Shown here piece after piece: positions 16,959-26,090 of a stretch of 53,952 bases of DNA. Each line of letters begins with the position of its first letter. Position 1 is the first letter of the stretch. The position numbers and the translations under genes are program-made. The stretch spans positions 1 to 53,952 of the forward strand of contig PBWO01000039.1 of the NCBI GenBank assembly GCA_002727275.1. The letters are read 5' to 3'. Origin of the DNA: Methanobacteriota archaeon (GTDB taxonomy: Archaea > Thermoplasmatota > Poseidoniia > Poseidoniales > Thalassarchaeaceae). The notes under the pieces are model-generated. The model saw nothing but the letters and a program-made list of their open reading frames with translations. It did no database searches and was not told the origin of the DNA.

Positions 16959-18011
16959 ATGCGAGCAGCACTGACCAAAGCCTCGGTTTGCTTGGTAATA
17001 TTGACCATTCTAGCACTCCCTGCTTTGGGGATGAGTGGTGGACCATCAGCACTCAATGGTAACGATGAGTCCACTGTGAAATACGGCTGTTCATGTCACA
17101 ACAATGGCGCCACTTCCGACAGAGTCATTGTGATGATTACCGGAGTTCCAGTGATGTATGATACAGACACATCTTATCCACTCACAATCACTGTAGCCGA
17201 CTCCCTTACGCTGGCTGGCGAAGATGGTAACACTAAGGCCGGGTTCCTATTATCTTCCGATGGCATAGGTGCCTTCTCTTGGTCGGAAGATGAAGAGCTC
17301 AGACAAGCCGAAGATGCTCCTGAAGATGTATCTCATTCAGAACCCGATACAGATGGAATCTGGGATCTAACATGGACTTCGCCTACAGAAGATGTTGGCC
17401 AAGTAAATTTCTGGCTTGTTGGTAATTCTGTAGACGGTGGTGGCGTACCCGATGAGATGGATTATTGGAACATCCTATCTTTTTCGATAAGCCCACCGGG
17501 AACGATTGCCGCTGGGGATGATGCTGCTACCTTAGAGACCAGAACAATCTCCGTTGGGGATTACGATACTCTGTTTGTCATGGAGGAATCGGAGGCTCAG
17601 AAGGAAGCAGAGAGACAAGCAGCCCTAGCCCTCAGTATCTACCAGCAGGGCAATGCCCTGTATTGGACAAGCCTGGTCGCTCTATTAGTCGGGGCAATTG
17701 TCCAAAAAGAAGTTCTTGAAAGACGCTATGGCGATGGACCCGATTATTTAGCAAATGAGCTAGCATATCCACAAGCAATTCGCCGGGGCTTACTCAGTGT
17801 AGCATCATTCATCGTCGGAGTTCGATGGCTATCTTCGGATACGGCGATTGGATTCCCTCCCGCTAGCATAGTCCACGAGGGTACTCGAATTACAGACCTA
17901 ACTGGGTTCCTAACCGGATGCGCCTTCTTCCTCAGCGCATGGGCAGCGTATGGAGTATACAGGACAATATTGGCCACTAGAGTTGAACGCGAGGTCAAGG
18001 ACATCCTCTGA
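16959..18011 (+). CDS. Reeler / anchor-V-like domain membrane protein with CxCH motif
   Basis: A 350-residue exported protein. A signal-like helix is followed by S-G-G-P-S and a Cys motif, Y-G-C-S-C-H-N, then a beta-sandwich resembling the Reeler or 'choice-of-anchor V' domain (late W-D-L-T-W-T-S-P and V-N-F-W-L-V-G-N motifs). The C-terminal third has about three membrane helices. In related domains the Cys motif is often C-x2-C-H, as for heme c; here one residue is missing, so heme binding is doubtful. Starts at GTG 16953 and ATG 16959 are both possible, with GAGGTGG upstream. It is five bases from the next gene and surely co-transcribed with it. Confidence 0.72.
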   Translation: MRAALTKASVCLVILTILALPALGMSGGPSALNGNDESTVKYGCSCHNNGATSDRVIVMITGVPVMYDTDTSYPLTITVADSLTLAGEDGNTKAGFLLSSDGIGAFSWSEDEELRQAEDAPEDVSHSEPDTDGIWDLTWTSPTEDVGQVNFWLVGNSVDGGGVPDEMDYWNILSFSISPPGTIAAGDDAATLETRTISVGDYDTLFVMEESEAQKEAERQAALALSIYQQGNALYWTSLVALLVGAIVQKEVLERRYGDGPDYLANELAYPQAIRRGLLSVASFIVGVRWLSSDTAIGFPPASIVHEGTRITDLTGFLTGCAFFLSAWAAYGVYRTILATRVEREVKDIL

Positions 18012-18016
18012 GAAGT

Positions 18017-19132
18017 ATGGAACACCCAAGCTCACTCAGAATAGGATTTCCAAAGCATCTTTCAGAGTTATACTCTATTTTCCGGCAAACAGTAATCCTT
18101 GTGATAATCTCATCTTTTCTATGGGGGTATGCGAGCGATTCTCTGATGACTTCTTGGCTCAATTCGTTACCGCTGGGAAACTCTTCACTGGATCTTTCTA
18201 TCTATTCTCCATTTGATTGGCTAGAGATGAAATGGGCAATTTCAATCCTATTGTCGGTAATGACAATCATGCCTTTACTTTCTATCCGACTTCAGAGATT
18301 TGCCTCACCTGGGTTATTACCAAGTGAGCGAACTTGGTTTGCATCGATTCTAGCATTTTGCACATTGATTCTACCACTGGCTACAATTTTTTTCTGGTGG
18401 CTTGCATTTCCTGTGCTTCTTGAGGAAGCGATCGCAGCAGATTCTCTTGAAGGCGTTGGTACCAGATACGATGCGGCTGCTATCTTCAGTCTAGCAATCG
18501 GAGTAACTTGGGCAATCCTTTGTATCACAATTGCCACTGTGGCACTTTCCTTGGCTCGTCTATTGGGATTGGTCGAGAACGGGACTACCAGACTTCGCAA
18601 TAGGTTACTAGTGATTATTGGTGGTGTACTTTTCCTTACTCTTCCCTCTGAATTTGACGGACTTCGGATTTTGTTTGCTTTAATTTCAATGCTTATTGCA
18701 GAACGAATTTCATCTAGTTTACCTGCTTCTACATTGGGCAGGAGAAGTTTCAATGTGCATGATATATCTCCAAATCGAAACTCTCTGAGAATGGCCATAG
18801 TTGACTGTTCCTGTGAAGGTGTCTGCCCTAAGATACCTGAGGGAGTTGTACCGGATGGTATCGCGACCCCTACTTGTGATGCACTGTGCCTTAATAGGAA
18901 TGAGCAAGACGCTCTAGCCGACTTGGTAATGCAATACTCAATCACTAATTTGGTGGTTACAGGATGTGATGCAACCCCCCTTCCTGATAATTTCAAAAAG
19001 AGCCTTAATTCAGTAGAATGCAACTTGAGCGGATTGGGTTGGTTGGATGATATCAGAACCAATTCTGATCATTGGAAGGCCAAATCAGTGATACATTCGA
19101 CTCAAATTGTAACCGAGACTACATTGGATTGA
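18017..19132 (+). CDS. TatC-like translocase subunit fused to an HdrA N-terminal-like Cys domain
   Basis: Residues 10-235 read as TatC: H-L-S-E-L near residue 14, six hydrophobic segments, S-P-G-L-L-P-S-E-R before the third (Glu104 matching the twin-Arg-binding Glu), and L-P-S-E-F before the last. TatC is the signal-peptide receptor of the Tat export system. Residues about 255-371 form a soluble domain with Cys at 264, 266, 270, 287, 291, 317 and 335. Its C-x-C start, L-V-V-T-G-C turn and late D-I-R-T-N-S-D-H-W align by eye with the N-terminal Fe-S domain of heterodisulfide reductase HdrA. TatC C-termini face the cytosol, which suits an Fe-S domain. No tatA gene is in the window. Confidence 0.7.
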   Translation: MEHPSSLRIGFPKHLSELYSIFRQTVILVIISSFLWGYASDSLMTSWLNSLPLGNSSLDLSIYSPFDWLEMKWAISILLSVMTIMPLLSIRLQRFASPGLLPSERTWFASILAFCTLILPLATIFFWWLAFPVLLEEAIAADSLEGVGTRYDAAAIFSLAIGVTWAILCITIATVALSLARLLGLVENGTTRLRNRLLVIIGGVLFLTLPSEFDGLRILFALISMLIAERISSSLPASTLGRRSFNVHDISPNRNSLRMAIVDCSCEGVCPKIPEGVVPDGIATPTCDALCLNRNEQDALADLVMQYSITNLVVTGCDATPLPDNFKKSLNSVECNLSGLGWLDDIRTNSDHWKAKSVIHSTQIVTETTLD

Positions 19133-19158
19133 AAGGTGGAAATATTAGACGTCGCTCC

Positions 19159-21093
19159 ATGAACCCAGCCCGCGCTGCTCTTGCAGCAATTATCCTACTG
19201 CTAGGGGCGTGGGCAAACACTAGTCCAGAGGTACTCGATGATTGGTTAGGTAATCAGGCTCCGATTTCTTCTGAAGAGCCCGAGTTAGTCGGATTGCAAG
19301 AAATAGAAGAATGGTTGGTTCTTAGGGTGGAATTCCCGAATCGACAATTCGATCAAAACAAGGCAGATGCGATGTTTGTTTCTGATGGCCCGGCTAGTCG
19401 CTACATAGATCAGATGAGCGGCTCCCAGTCTATTCTGAAAGCCACTATCTCGGATAGAATTTGGACATCCCCCAACTCTGAGAGCCATTGGGGTTACGAT
19501 TCCGATGAAGAAAGGGACGTTTCAGTAGATGGTTTAGTCGAGGCATCTTGTAGTGATTTGTTAGATGGCATGGACCTTACAAAATGGGACTTTGATGGAG
19601 ATGGAGCTGTAGATCGACTACTCATACTTCATTCCGGTCGCGCCCAAGAATCAGGCGCTGGCTCCGATGCTCTATGGAGTCACATGTCTTGGCTTATCGA
19701 ACCTTTACAAATCGGGGACTGGTCAGTTAATCACTACACAATAGCATCATTAGATTCTGGAATTGGTACTGTAATCCATGAAATGCTGCACCAGATGGGG
19801 GCATACGACTTGTATGATGTTCACAGCGATATCCCGTCATCAAACTGGAATGGGTTAGGCGACTGGGACATCATGGCCAGTGGAAATTGGAATGATAATG
19901 GGAACACCCCCGCTTTACCAGGAGCTGCTACATTGGATTTGATTGGTGCTAACAGATACTCCGAACTCGAATTGTTGACCAACTCAACTCATTTGCTTGA
20001 GCCCGTATCGCAAGGGGGCCAAGGTCTAGCAATACCGATTGCTCCGGGTGAGAAGATATGGGTTACCTACAGAGGAAACTCGGGATTCGATTCAGATTTA
20101 CCAGGTCATGGCATTTTAGTTGAGCATTCTGATGAGAACAATGGCAATCCTGTTGAAAATCTAGTAAACACTGACCCAGATAATGCCTGGGTCAGAATAA
20201 TCGAGGCAGATGGCGATGCCGCATTGGAAAGAGGTAGAGACTCCGGAAGTCCTGGTGATGTTTTCGACACAGGAGAATCCTTCGGAGCCTCTGGAATGAA
20301 GATAAGGGATAATCGAGGCAGACTAGTTGAATGGACCATTTTAGTCCAAGATATATCTGATGATTCGGCAACCGTTTCGATTACTGTCGATATGTCTTCT
20401 AATGTAGTTTCTTTAACCCCAAGATCTCCAGTACAATTACTGCCCACAGAATCTATTTTTGTTGAAGTAACGACAACTATGACGTGCAATCTGGAGATCG
20501 CGCTCAGGACTCATCAGTCAGATAACTCACCCCCTGAGTACATAACAATCCCTGAAGGAACATACGATGTTCAGATTTTGAGTTCCGAAGACGCACCTTC
20601 TGCTTCCTTCACCTTGACTGGAACCATCGGCTGCGAAGAAGAGAGTAAACGAGACATTTCACTAGAAGTCAACATTATTGGACACAGGATGTCCAATGAA
20701 GAGTTGTTCTCTGTAATTTCTTGGGAAAATCCCTCAATAATCAGCCTGACTCCAAAATATGAAGGCGATGGTGAAGTAACATATTCAATCGCTCTTGAAG
20801 GTGCGACCTCCAGAATCGCGTCTGCTCAGACACCTGCTACCTTATCTCCCGGAGATCCGATTGTATTAGATGTCGATCCAATGGGGCTCCTAGAGCCAGG
20901 GATGCTTGCAAGGGGCACCATCGTACTCTTAGATAATCACGGGCACGAGCACCGTATACCATTACTGCTAGAGGCCGAATCTCCATTCACTGGAGATGGT
21001 TGGCTGGCGTGGTTCGCAGAACCTTCCAATGGCCTACTAGTTATTTCGATACTTCTGGCAATATCAATTGTAACCGGCGGTCGTAGAGAATAA
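19159..21093 (+). CDS. Secreted M6-like metalloprotease
   Basis: A 644-residue exported zinc protease. A signal sequence follows the ATG at 19159. A D-F-D-G-D-G-x-x-D calcium-type motif precedes the active site H-E-M-L-H at about residues 207-211, followed by Q-M-G and A-Y-D-L-Y-D, the pattern of M6 (immune inhibitor A-like) peptidases. Beta-rich domains follow, with one C-terminal membrane helix and a short basic tail. The longer frame from 19072 overlaps the tatC-like gene and is rejected. It is the third gene of the block and probably an extracellular protein-degrading enzyme anchored to the cell. Confidence 0.85.
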   Translation: MNPARAALAAIILLLGAWANTSPEVLDDWLGNQAPISSEEPELVGLQEIEEWLVLRVEFPNRQFDQNKADAMFVSDGPASRYIDQMSGSQSILKATISDRIWTSPNSESHWGYDSDEERDVSVDGLVEASCSDLLDGMDLTKWDFDGDGAVDRLLILHSGRAQESGAGSDALWSHMSWLIEPLQIGDWSVNHYTIASLDSGIGTVIHEMLHQMGAYDLYDVHSDIPSSNWNGLGDWDIMASGNWNDNGNTPALPGAATLDLIGANRYSELELLTNSTHLLEPVSQGGQGLAIPIAPGEKIWVTYRGNSGFDSDLPGHGILVEHSDENNGNPVENLVNTDPDNAWVRIIEADGDAALERGRDSGSPGDVFDTGESFGASGMKIRDNRGRLVEWTILVQDISDDSATVSITVDMSSNVVSLTPRSPVQLLPTESIFVEVTTTMTCNLEIALRTHQSDNSPPEYITIPEGTYDVQILSSEDAPSASFTLTGTIGCEEESKRDISLEVNIIGHRMSNEELFSVISWENPSIISLTPKYEGDGEVTYSIALEGATSRIASAQTPATLSPGDPIVLDVDPMGLLEPGMLARGTIVLLDNHGHEHRIPLLLEAESPFTGDGWLAWFAEPSNGLLVISILLAISIVTGGRRE

Positions 21094-22149
21094 TCATCTC
21101 CTATTCGGATTACTCCATCTGGAATCGGGCGGTGGTCTTGAAATCGAAAGGTAGACCCAAGAATCATCGATCTGCAAAGGATGTAACCATGTCTTTCCAA
21201 CTCCCGATGCCAATCTAGAGGCTAGGCAGGCTCCTTCCCAATCCGAAGGAGCTTCTGCGGGGTGTACGACTAGCCATGGCGCATGCTCTTCACCCAGTGG
21301 TCTGTCGTAACATCTCCATCTTGTTCCGTACTTGAATCCGGGCCTACAGTGAAGCCCCCTTGATAACAGATCAACTAGTATGCTAGATCCCATCGAGAAA
21401 AGCTCTTCACCATCTGAATAAATCAATTCAGATGTGATTGAATCCAACATTCGGCCGTTTGGGTGTGGAATTCCAATCCTCTCTTCAGGCCATAGATTTG
21501 CATCCAGGATAATTACGCCACCATTGGCCAGTGGCTTAAACTCCCTATCCCGGATATTTCCGATGCTCGCTTCGTCCAAATCACCCATATCTCCGCGAGG
21601 AGACTCAATACTTACTCGATATGTGACGACCGATGTTTCATCATCGACAACAATCACCTCAGCAATCCTATTGATCGACGTAACTTCATCAGCCCAGGCC
21701 TGTAAATCCTCAATGTCGAGCTCAGCACTAGCGTGAAACCATCTAATCTCGGAGACAGGTTCTTTCTCCCTAGGATGTTTATCCGAGGGCCATCTCGCAG
21801 CCCATGTAGAATGAGATGATTCAACACCCAGAACACTGAGATTATTCCTTAACACAATCTTATTTCCAGGGACCCTAAGGGCCTCTATTATTGACGCTTC
21901 ATCAATAATTCTGGTATTTTCCATTACAGCCTCTGCCATCCAATCTGAATGTGGGAGATCTATGTGTCTATGTTCATGACAGAAAATTACCTCTGCTCCA
22001 CTCAGCAGCAGACCCAACTCACCCATTGGCCTACCAATTGCCGATTTTGACCACAGTCTTTCAGATGCCTGGCCAGAGTAAATCCAACCTTCGGGGTGCT
22101 TCTCCACGGCTTCGCCATAAGGTTCCCAACTTGAGTTCAGCGGTGGCAA
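21094..22149 (-). CDS. endA: tRNA-splicing endonuclease (two-repeat type)
   Basis: Cuts introns from precursor tRNAs. The C-terminal repeat has the EndA core: G-F-K-Y-G-T-R-W with the catalytic Tyr in R-C-Y, the catalytic His in E-H-A-P-W-L-V, and the catalytic Lys in G-V-G-K-T-W. At 351 residues it is the tandem form in which a degenerate N-terminal repeat is fused to an active one and the protein works as a homodimer. The start is a TTG at 22149, which is weak; a GTG at 22107 is an alternative. Its stop abuts that of the convergent M6 protease gene. Confidence 0.88.
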   Translation of the reverse strand: MPPLNSSWEPYGEAVEKHPEGWIYSGQASERLWSKSAIGRPMGELGLLLSGAEVIFCHEHRHIDLPHSDWMAEAVMENTRIIDEASIIEALRVPGNKIVLRNNLSVLGVESSHSTWAARWPSDKHPREKEPVSEIRWFHASAELDIEDLQAWADEVTSINRIAEVIVVDDETSVVTYRVSIESPRGDMGDLDEASIGNIRDREFKPLANGGVIILDANLWPEERIGIPHPNGRMLDSITSELIYSDGEELFSMGSSILVDLLSRGLHCRPGFKYGTRWRCYDRPLGEEHAPWLVVHPAEAPSDWEGACLASRLASGVGKTWLHPLQIDDSWVYLSISRPPPDSRWSNPNRR

Positions 22150-22180
22150 ACATCATTCACATCACGCACTACGGAGCTTC

Positions 22181-23230
22181 ATGGATGACGACACAGATAG
22201 AGCATCGATTCTATCGAGACTGAGTAACATGCTGGACTCTATGGGAGAGTCTAAGGTGACATTGATTGGGGATGTTATGTTGGATAGATTCCATCACGGA
22301 TATGCGAATAATCTGGATTCGACTGCACCGGTTCCTGTATTGAAGATAATGCGTACAGAAGAAACACCAGGGGCTGCAGCCCACATCGCATTGGGTCTCA
22401 GATCTCTAGGTATGCAAGTCAGCCTCCATTGCTGTGTTGGAGACGATAGGGAGGGCAGAACAATTGTTACTAAATTATCCGAACACGGTATATCTTCTGA
22501 GGGTATTCAAACAGTACCAGAGCGGAATACATTGACTAAGATTCGATTCTATGGCAGTAGAGAAAGTTTACTCGAAGAAAGTCAGATATTATTGCAAGCC
22601 GATCGAGGCCCCCGTGACGCGATATCCGATGACATTAGGCAAACAGTCACTCAGAGTGCAATGTCTCAAATTTCCAATAGTAGTGCGGTTGTCCTGTCGG
22701 ATTATGACAAGGGAGTATTGGATACAGATACATCGCTGATGCTGATCGCAGCAGCCAAGAGAGCTGAATTACCCGTCATCGCAGACCCGAAATTGACGGG
22801 TTTAGACAGGAGTGCAGGGGCCGACGTCGCTCTTTTTGAGAATCGCGGACTTAATCTATTGGCTCGAAGACAAGGGATTACTGACCAAGCCAAGGCTGCA
22901 GGTGACCTAATTTCTCGTTACGGCTGGCAGGCGCTACTAGTTCTGAGGGGTACTGAAGGAGTGACATTGTATCGTGCTAATGAGGAGCCTTTGCACATTC
23001 CTTGCATGTCTCCATCAGCGGTCCAGCAGATAGGTCTGCATGATGCGGCGGCAACTGCACTAGCTGCAGCCCTAGGAAATGGACTTACGATGATTGATGC
23101 GGCCACTTTGGCAGCCGCTGCCTGTGACTGTATTTTGGCTGCAGAGGCTAGTCGCGAATTCGTAGATAAGGAGACACTGAGGCTATGGATCGATGAGTTA
23201 TCTTGGCAACTGCGTATCTCAGATAGATAA
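22181..23230 (+). CDS. PfkB-family sugar kinase (HldE/RfaE kinase-like)
   Basis: A 349-residue ribokinase-fold kinase. The start (L-I-G-D-V-M-L-D-R-F near residue 28, then D-S-T-A-P-V-P-V) resembles the kinase domain of HldE, which phosphorylates heptose-7-phosphate. No nucleotidyltransferase domain is attached. The usual second signature G-A-G-D is changed to G-L-H-D at residues 285-288: the catalytic Asp288 stays but the anion hole differs. The first signature is P-G-A-A-A-H rather than G-G-A-A-x-N. The substrate is unknown. It is divergent from endA, with only 31 nt between the starts. Confidence 0.82.
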   Translation: MDDDTDRASILSRLSNMLDSMGESKVTLIGDVMLDRFHHGYANNLDSTAPVPVLKIMRTEETPGAAAHIALGLRSLGMQVSLHCCVGDDREGRTIVTKLSEHGISSEGIQTVPERNTLTKIRFYGSRESLLEESQILLQADRGPRDAISDDIRQTVTQSAMSQISNSSAVVLSDYDKGVLDTDTSLMLIAAAKRAELPVIADPKLTGLDRSAGADVALFENRGLNLLARRQGITDQAKAAGDLISRYGWQALLVLRGTEGVTLYRANEEPLHIPCMSPSAVQQIGLHDAAATALAAALGNGLTMIDAATLAAAACDCILAAEASREFVDKETLRLWIDELSWQLRISDR

Positions 23231-23279
23231 AAATCATTTATGCATCGAATTCATTACTGGCCCGTATCGCCACTGGTTC

Positions 23280-24734
23280 ATGAATTACAGAATCATTGCC
23301 ACTGCAATGGTTTTGACAGCTGCTATTCTGATGATATCTCCATCAGCCAGTGCAGACTCACAAGACCCTCCGATTATAGGATTTGATTTTGATAATGGTC
23401 TATCTGCCAATGAATCAATCTCTTTGACCGGAAGTGTTGAGTTCGACTCAATACCGGACTCAGTTGACTGGATCATAACTTCCGACGATCAGAATTATGA
23501 TGGTTCAATTACTGATTCACTACAGGAATTGGAATCCTTGTCTGAAAGATCGAAATGGTCTTGGCAATTTGACTTAGAGATTGACGACTATCCCGTTTGC
23601 ACTTGTTACTTGACAATAAGTGCGAGCGTGGGAGAATCAACTTGGAGCGAGACTAGGATTCTATTCATGGGAGACACCTTACGCTCGGGACTGATTGTCG
23701 ACTCGCCAAGAGAGGGTGACTGGGTACACAATTCTGTAGATGTTAGTGGTTGGAGTATGCATCCAACTGTATGGGCAAGCCCAGAAATTAGATTCTTCAC
23801 TTCACCGTCCCTCAGTTCTGCAGATTCATGCTCTTCTGAAGTAGATTCTGACCTATCTTCGTTGTTATCGGTGGTCAATATACAAGGAGATTACCAAACT
23901 ACATTGGATATCTCTTCGCTTTCAGATGGTTGGCATTCTATGTTTGTTGAGAATTATGACCCATCAGGAGTTGCCTTTTCGCAACAGTGTGTTCCAATCA
24001 GGGTTAACAACGCACCACCTGAGATAATCATGAGCATAGAGGAACAGTATACGGAGAAGCCAGGGGAGATATTGTTTGATGCTAGTGCTTCAGATGATAC
24101 CTATTGGGGCCGAGAGAAGTTGGAATATACTTGGATTCTAAGAAAACCATCGCATAGCGGCCAAACTCCAGTAAATATCCAATTGCAAGGTAGTACCTAT
24201 TCAATGCCTTCGGATAGCGGAGGGAGTTATTCCTTGACGCTATCAATCAAAGATTCAGGAGGAGTCACTTCCACTTCTGAATTCATATTTGAAATAGAAA
24301 ATGTAGTGCCCACAGCCATCGCTAGTCTGGACGGCATGGAATTGGTTGATGGCGACAAAATAAAACTCAGCAAGGGGGATGTGTGGCCCTTAGATGCTTC
24401 AGAATCGACAGATTCGGCTAACGATATCGCCAAGTTAAGATGTGTTTGGAAGATTGATTATGAGCCCGTTTATGAAGGATGTCAGAGGGAACTGTCATGG
24501 CCTTCTGAAGCTGGTGATGAGATTATTCTGACGCTTGAGGTGATTGATGATGACGAGGATTATGAAAGCATCTCGATACTTCTGATTCACCCTGATGCCA
24601 ACGAATCTCTACCTTATCCAGTCATAGTTCTGGTTGCATCGACTTTATTCATGATATCAGCCATTTTCCTTAGATATCGTTCTGCTGATGTTGATTCAGA
24701 GATTCCTAGTTGGGATTCTTCATCGGACAAGTAG
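23280..24734 (+). CDS. Surface protein with PKD/Ig-like repeats and C-terminal anchor
   Basis: A 484-residue secreted protein. A signal peptide runs from the ATG at 23280 to about S-A-S-A-D. Beta-sandwich domains follow, and at least two stretches look like PKD repeats (F-D-A-S-A-S-D-D and D-A-S-E-S-T-D-S). A C-terminal membrane helix and a short charged tail end the protein. It is acidic and Ser-rich. Such proteins are cell-envelope or adhesion components; no enzyme motif is seen. The longer frame to 23193 overlaps the kinase gene and adds residues ahead of the signal peptide, so it is rejected. Confidence 0.72.
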   Translation: MNYRIIATAMVLTAAILMISPSASADSQDPPIIGFDFDNGLSANESISLTGSVEFDSIPDSVDWIITSDDQNYDGSITDSLQELESLSERSKWSWQFDLEIDDYPVCTCYLTISASVGESTWSETRILFMGDTLRSGLIVDSPREGDWVHNSVDVSGWSMHPTVWASPEIRFFTSPSLSSADSCSSEVDSDLSSLLSVVNIQGDYQTTLDISSLSDGWHSMFVENYDPSGVAFSQQCVPIRVNNAPPEIIMSIEEQYTEKPGEILFDASASDDTYWGREKLEYTWILRKPSHSGQTPVNIQLQGSTYSMPSDSGGSYSLTLSIKDSGGVTSTSEFIFEIENVVPTAIASLDGMELVDGDKIKLSKGDVWPLDASESTDSANDIAKLRCVWKIDYEPVYEGCQRELSWPSEAGDEIILTLEVIDDDEDYESISILLIHPDANESLPYPVIVLVASTLFMISAIFLRYRSADVDSEIPSWDSSSDK

Positions 24735-24778
24735 AATCCCTCATAAGCAACCCTCAGTAGAACAGCGATGGAGATTGT

Positions 24779-26086
24779 ATGCCCCTAACCTTCCCAATAT
24801 CTGAATACTCGAAGAGGCAATCTGCATTCTTGGGCCAACTGCCGAGTAATTCACTAGTTCTAATCTCCACAAACCCTAGATCGATTAGGTCTAACGATAC
24901 GCACTACCCATTCAGAGCAAATTCGTACATGCTATACTTGTGTGATTGGGATGAGTCCGACTCAGTTTGGATGGCAAGTAATTCTACAGGAGAATGGGAA
25001 ACCACTCTTTTTGTTTTGCCTAGAGATACCAAAGCAGAGATTTGGGAAGGCAGGAGAGTTGGCCCAGAAGGGGCTGCGAAGTACTGGCCAGTTGACAAGG
25101 CGCACTCTATCATGGACCTTAGCGAAGTGATAAGGCCTCTACTGGGGGATTGTAGTGTTGTATTCTCTATCGCAGGCCTAAATCCTGAGATTGATGCTTT
25201 GCTGAATGATTCCAATATAGAAACAGCCAATCCTAAATCGTATTTAGATCAACTCAGGGTAATTAAATCAGAAGCAGAAATTGAAATTATGCGTAAATCA
25301 GCTGATTTGGCATCAGAAGCACATATCCTGGCAATGAGGGAAGGCAACCCCGGTGTAGGAGAATGGCACCTTCAGTCTGTGATTGAATCATGTTTTACTT
25401 CGAATAACGCGCAGTGGGCATATCCATCGATTGTAGGAGGAGGCGATAATGCCGCAATATTGCACTACAACACAAATCAGGAATCGGTTAAAGATGGTGA
25501 TTTGGTCTTGATTGATGCCGGATGTGAAGTACAGGGTTATGCCTCAGATATCACCCGGACATGGCCAGTTAACGGTAGATTTACGGATGCCCAAAGGGAA
25601 ATCTACGAACTAGTACTAAAGTCCCAAATCGCCGCAATAGAAGTCTGCAGACCAGGTGCTCGCTGGGTAGAATTTCATAATGCTGCTTCAAGAGTCATTG
25701 CCCAGGGTCTAATTGATTTGGGAATACTGGATTGCACCTTGGAAGAAGCGATAGGAGATCCAAATGATTTCGATGGCCCTTATCGAAACTACTTCATGCA
25801 CGGCACCGGTCATTTCCTAGGGCTCGACGTTCATGATGTAGGTGGTGGAAGACAGGGCGATGATGATCCAGGTCCCAAACTTATGCCCGGGATGGTGATA
25901 ACTGTGGAGCCAGGGCTTTACTTCGGAAGCTGGAGGACAGATGTCAATATCCCGGAGAGGTATGCTGGGATAGGCGTTAGGATAGAGGATGATGTTCTCG
26001 TAACAGCGGATGGGCCTTTGGTGCTGACTTCTTCCTGCCCTAAGGAAATCTCCGAGTTGGAGGCAATCATCGGCCAAGAGGGGTGA
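24779..26086 (+). CDS. pepP: Xaa-Pro aminopeptidase (M24B, PepP type)
   Basis: Removes N-terminal residues ahead of proline, in the cytosol. The first 150 residues are an aminopeptidase-P N-terminal domain (N-D-T-H-Y-P-F-R-A-N-S). The catalytic pita-bread domain shows all five metal ligands: Asp in L-I-D-A-G, Asp in A-S-D-I-T-R-T-W, His in H-G-T-G-H-F-L-G, Glu in T-V-E-P-G, and Glu in R-I-E-D-D. At 435 residues it matches bacterial PepP. GGAGATTGT precedes the ATG. It is followed after 4 nt by mqnC. Confidence 0.94.
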   Translation: MPLTFPISEYSKRQSAFLGQLPSNSLVLISTNPRSIRSNDTHYPFRANSYMLYLCDWDESDSVWMASNSTGEWETTLFVLPRDTKAEIWEGRRVGPEGAAKYWPVDKAHSIMDLSEVIRPLLGDCSVVFSIAGLNPEIDALLNDSNIETANPKSYLDQLRVIKSEAEIEIMRKSADLASEAHILAMREGNPGVGEWHLQSVIESCFTSNNAQWAYPSIVGGGDNAAILHYNTNQESVKDGDLVLIDAGCEVQGYASDITRTWPVNGRFTDAQREIYELVLKSQIAAIEVCRPGARWVEFHNAASRVIAQGLIDLGILDCTLEEAIGDPNDFDGPYRNYFMHGTGHFLGLDVHDVGGGRQGDDDPGPKLMPGMVITVEPGLYFGSWRTDVNIPERYAGIGVRIEDDVLVTADGPLVLTSSCPKEISELEAIIGQEG

Positions 26087-26090
26087 GCAC

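Noticed and set aside
18292..19062. 256-residue open frame on the minus strand
   Set aside because: It is antisense to the tatC-like gene, shows no domain pattern, and its sequence is explained by the codon bias of the plus-strand gene.
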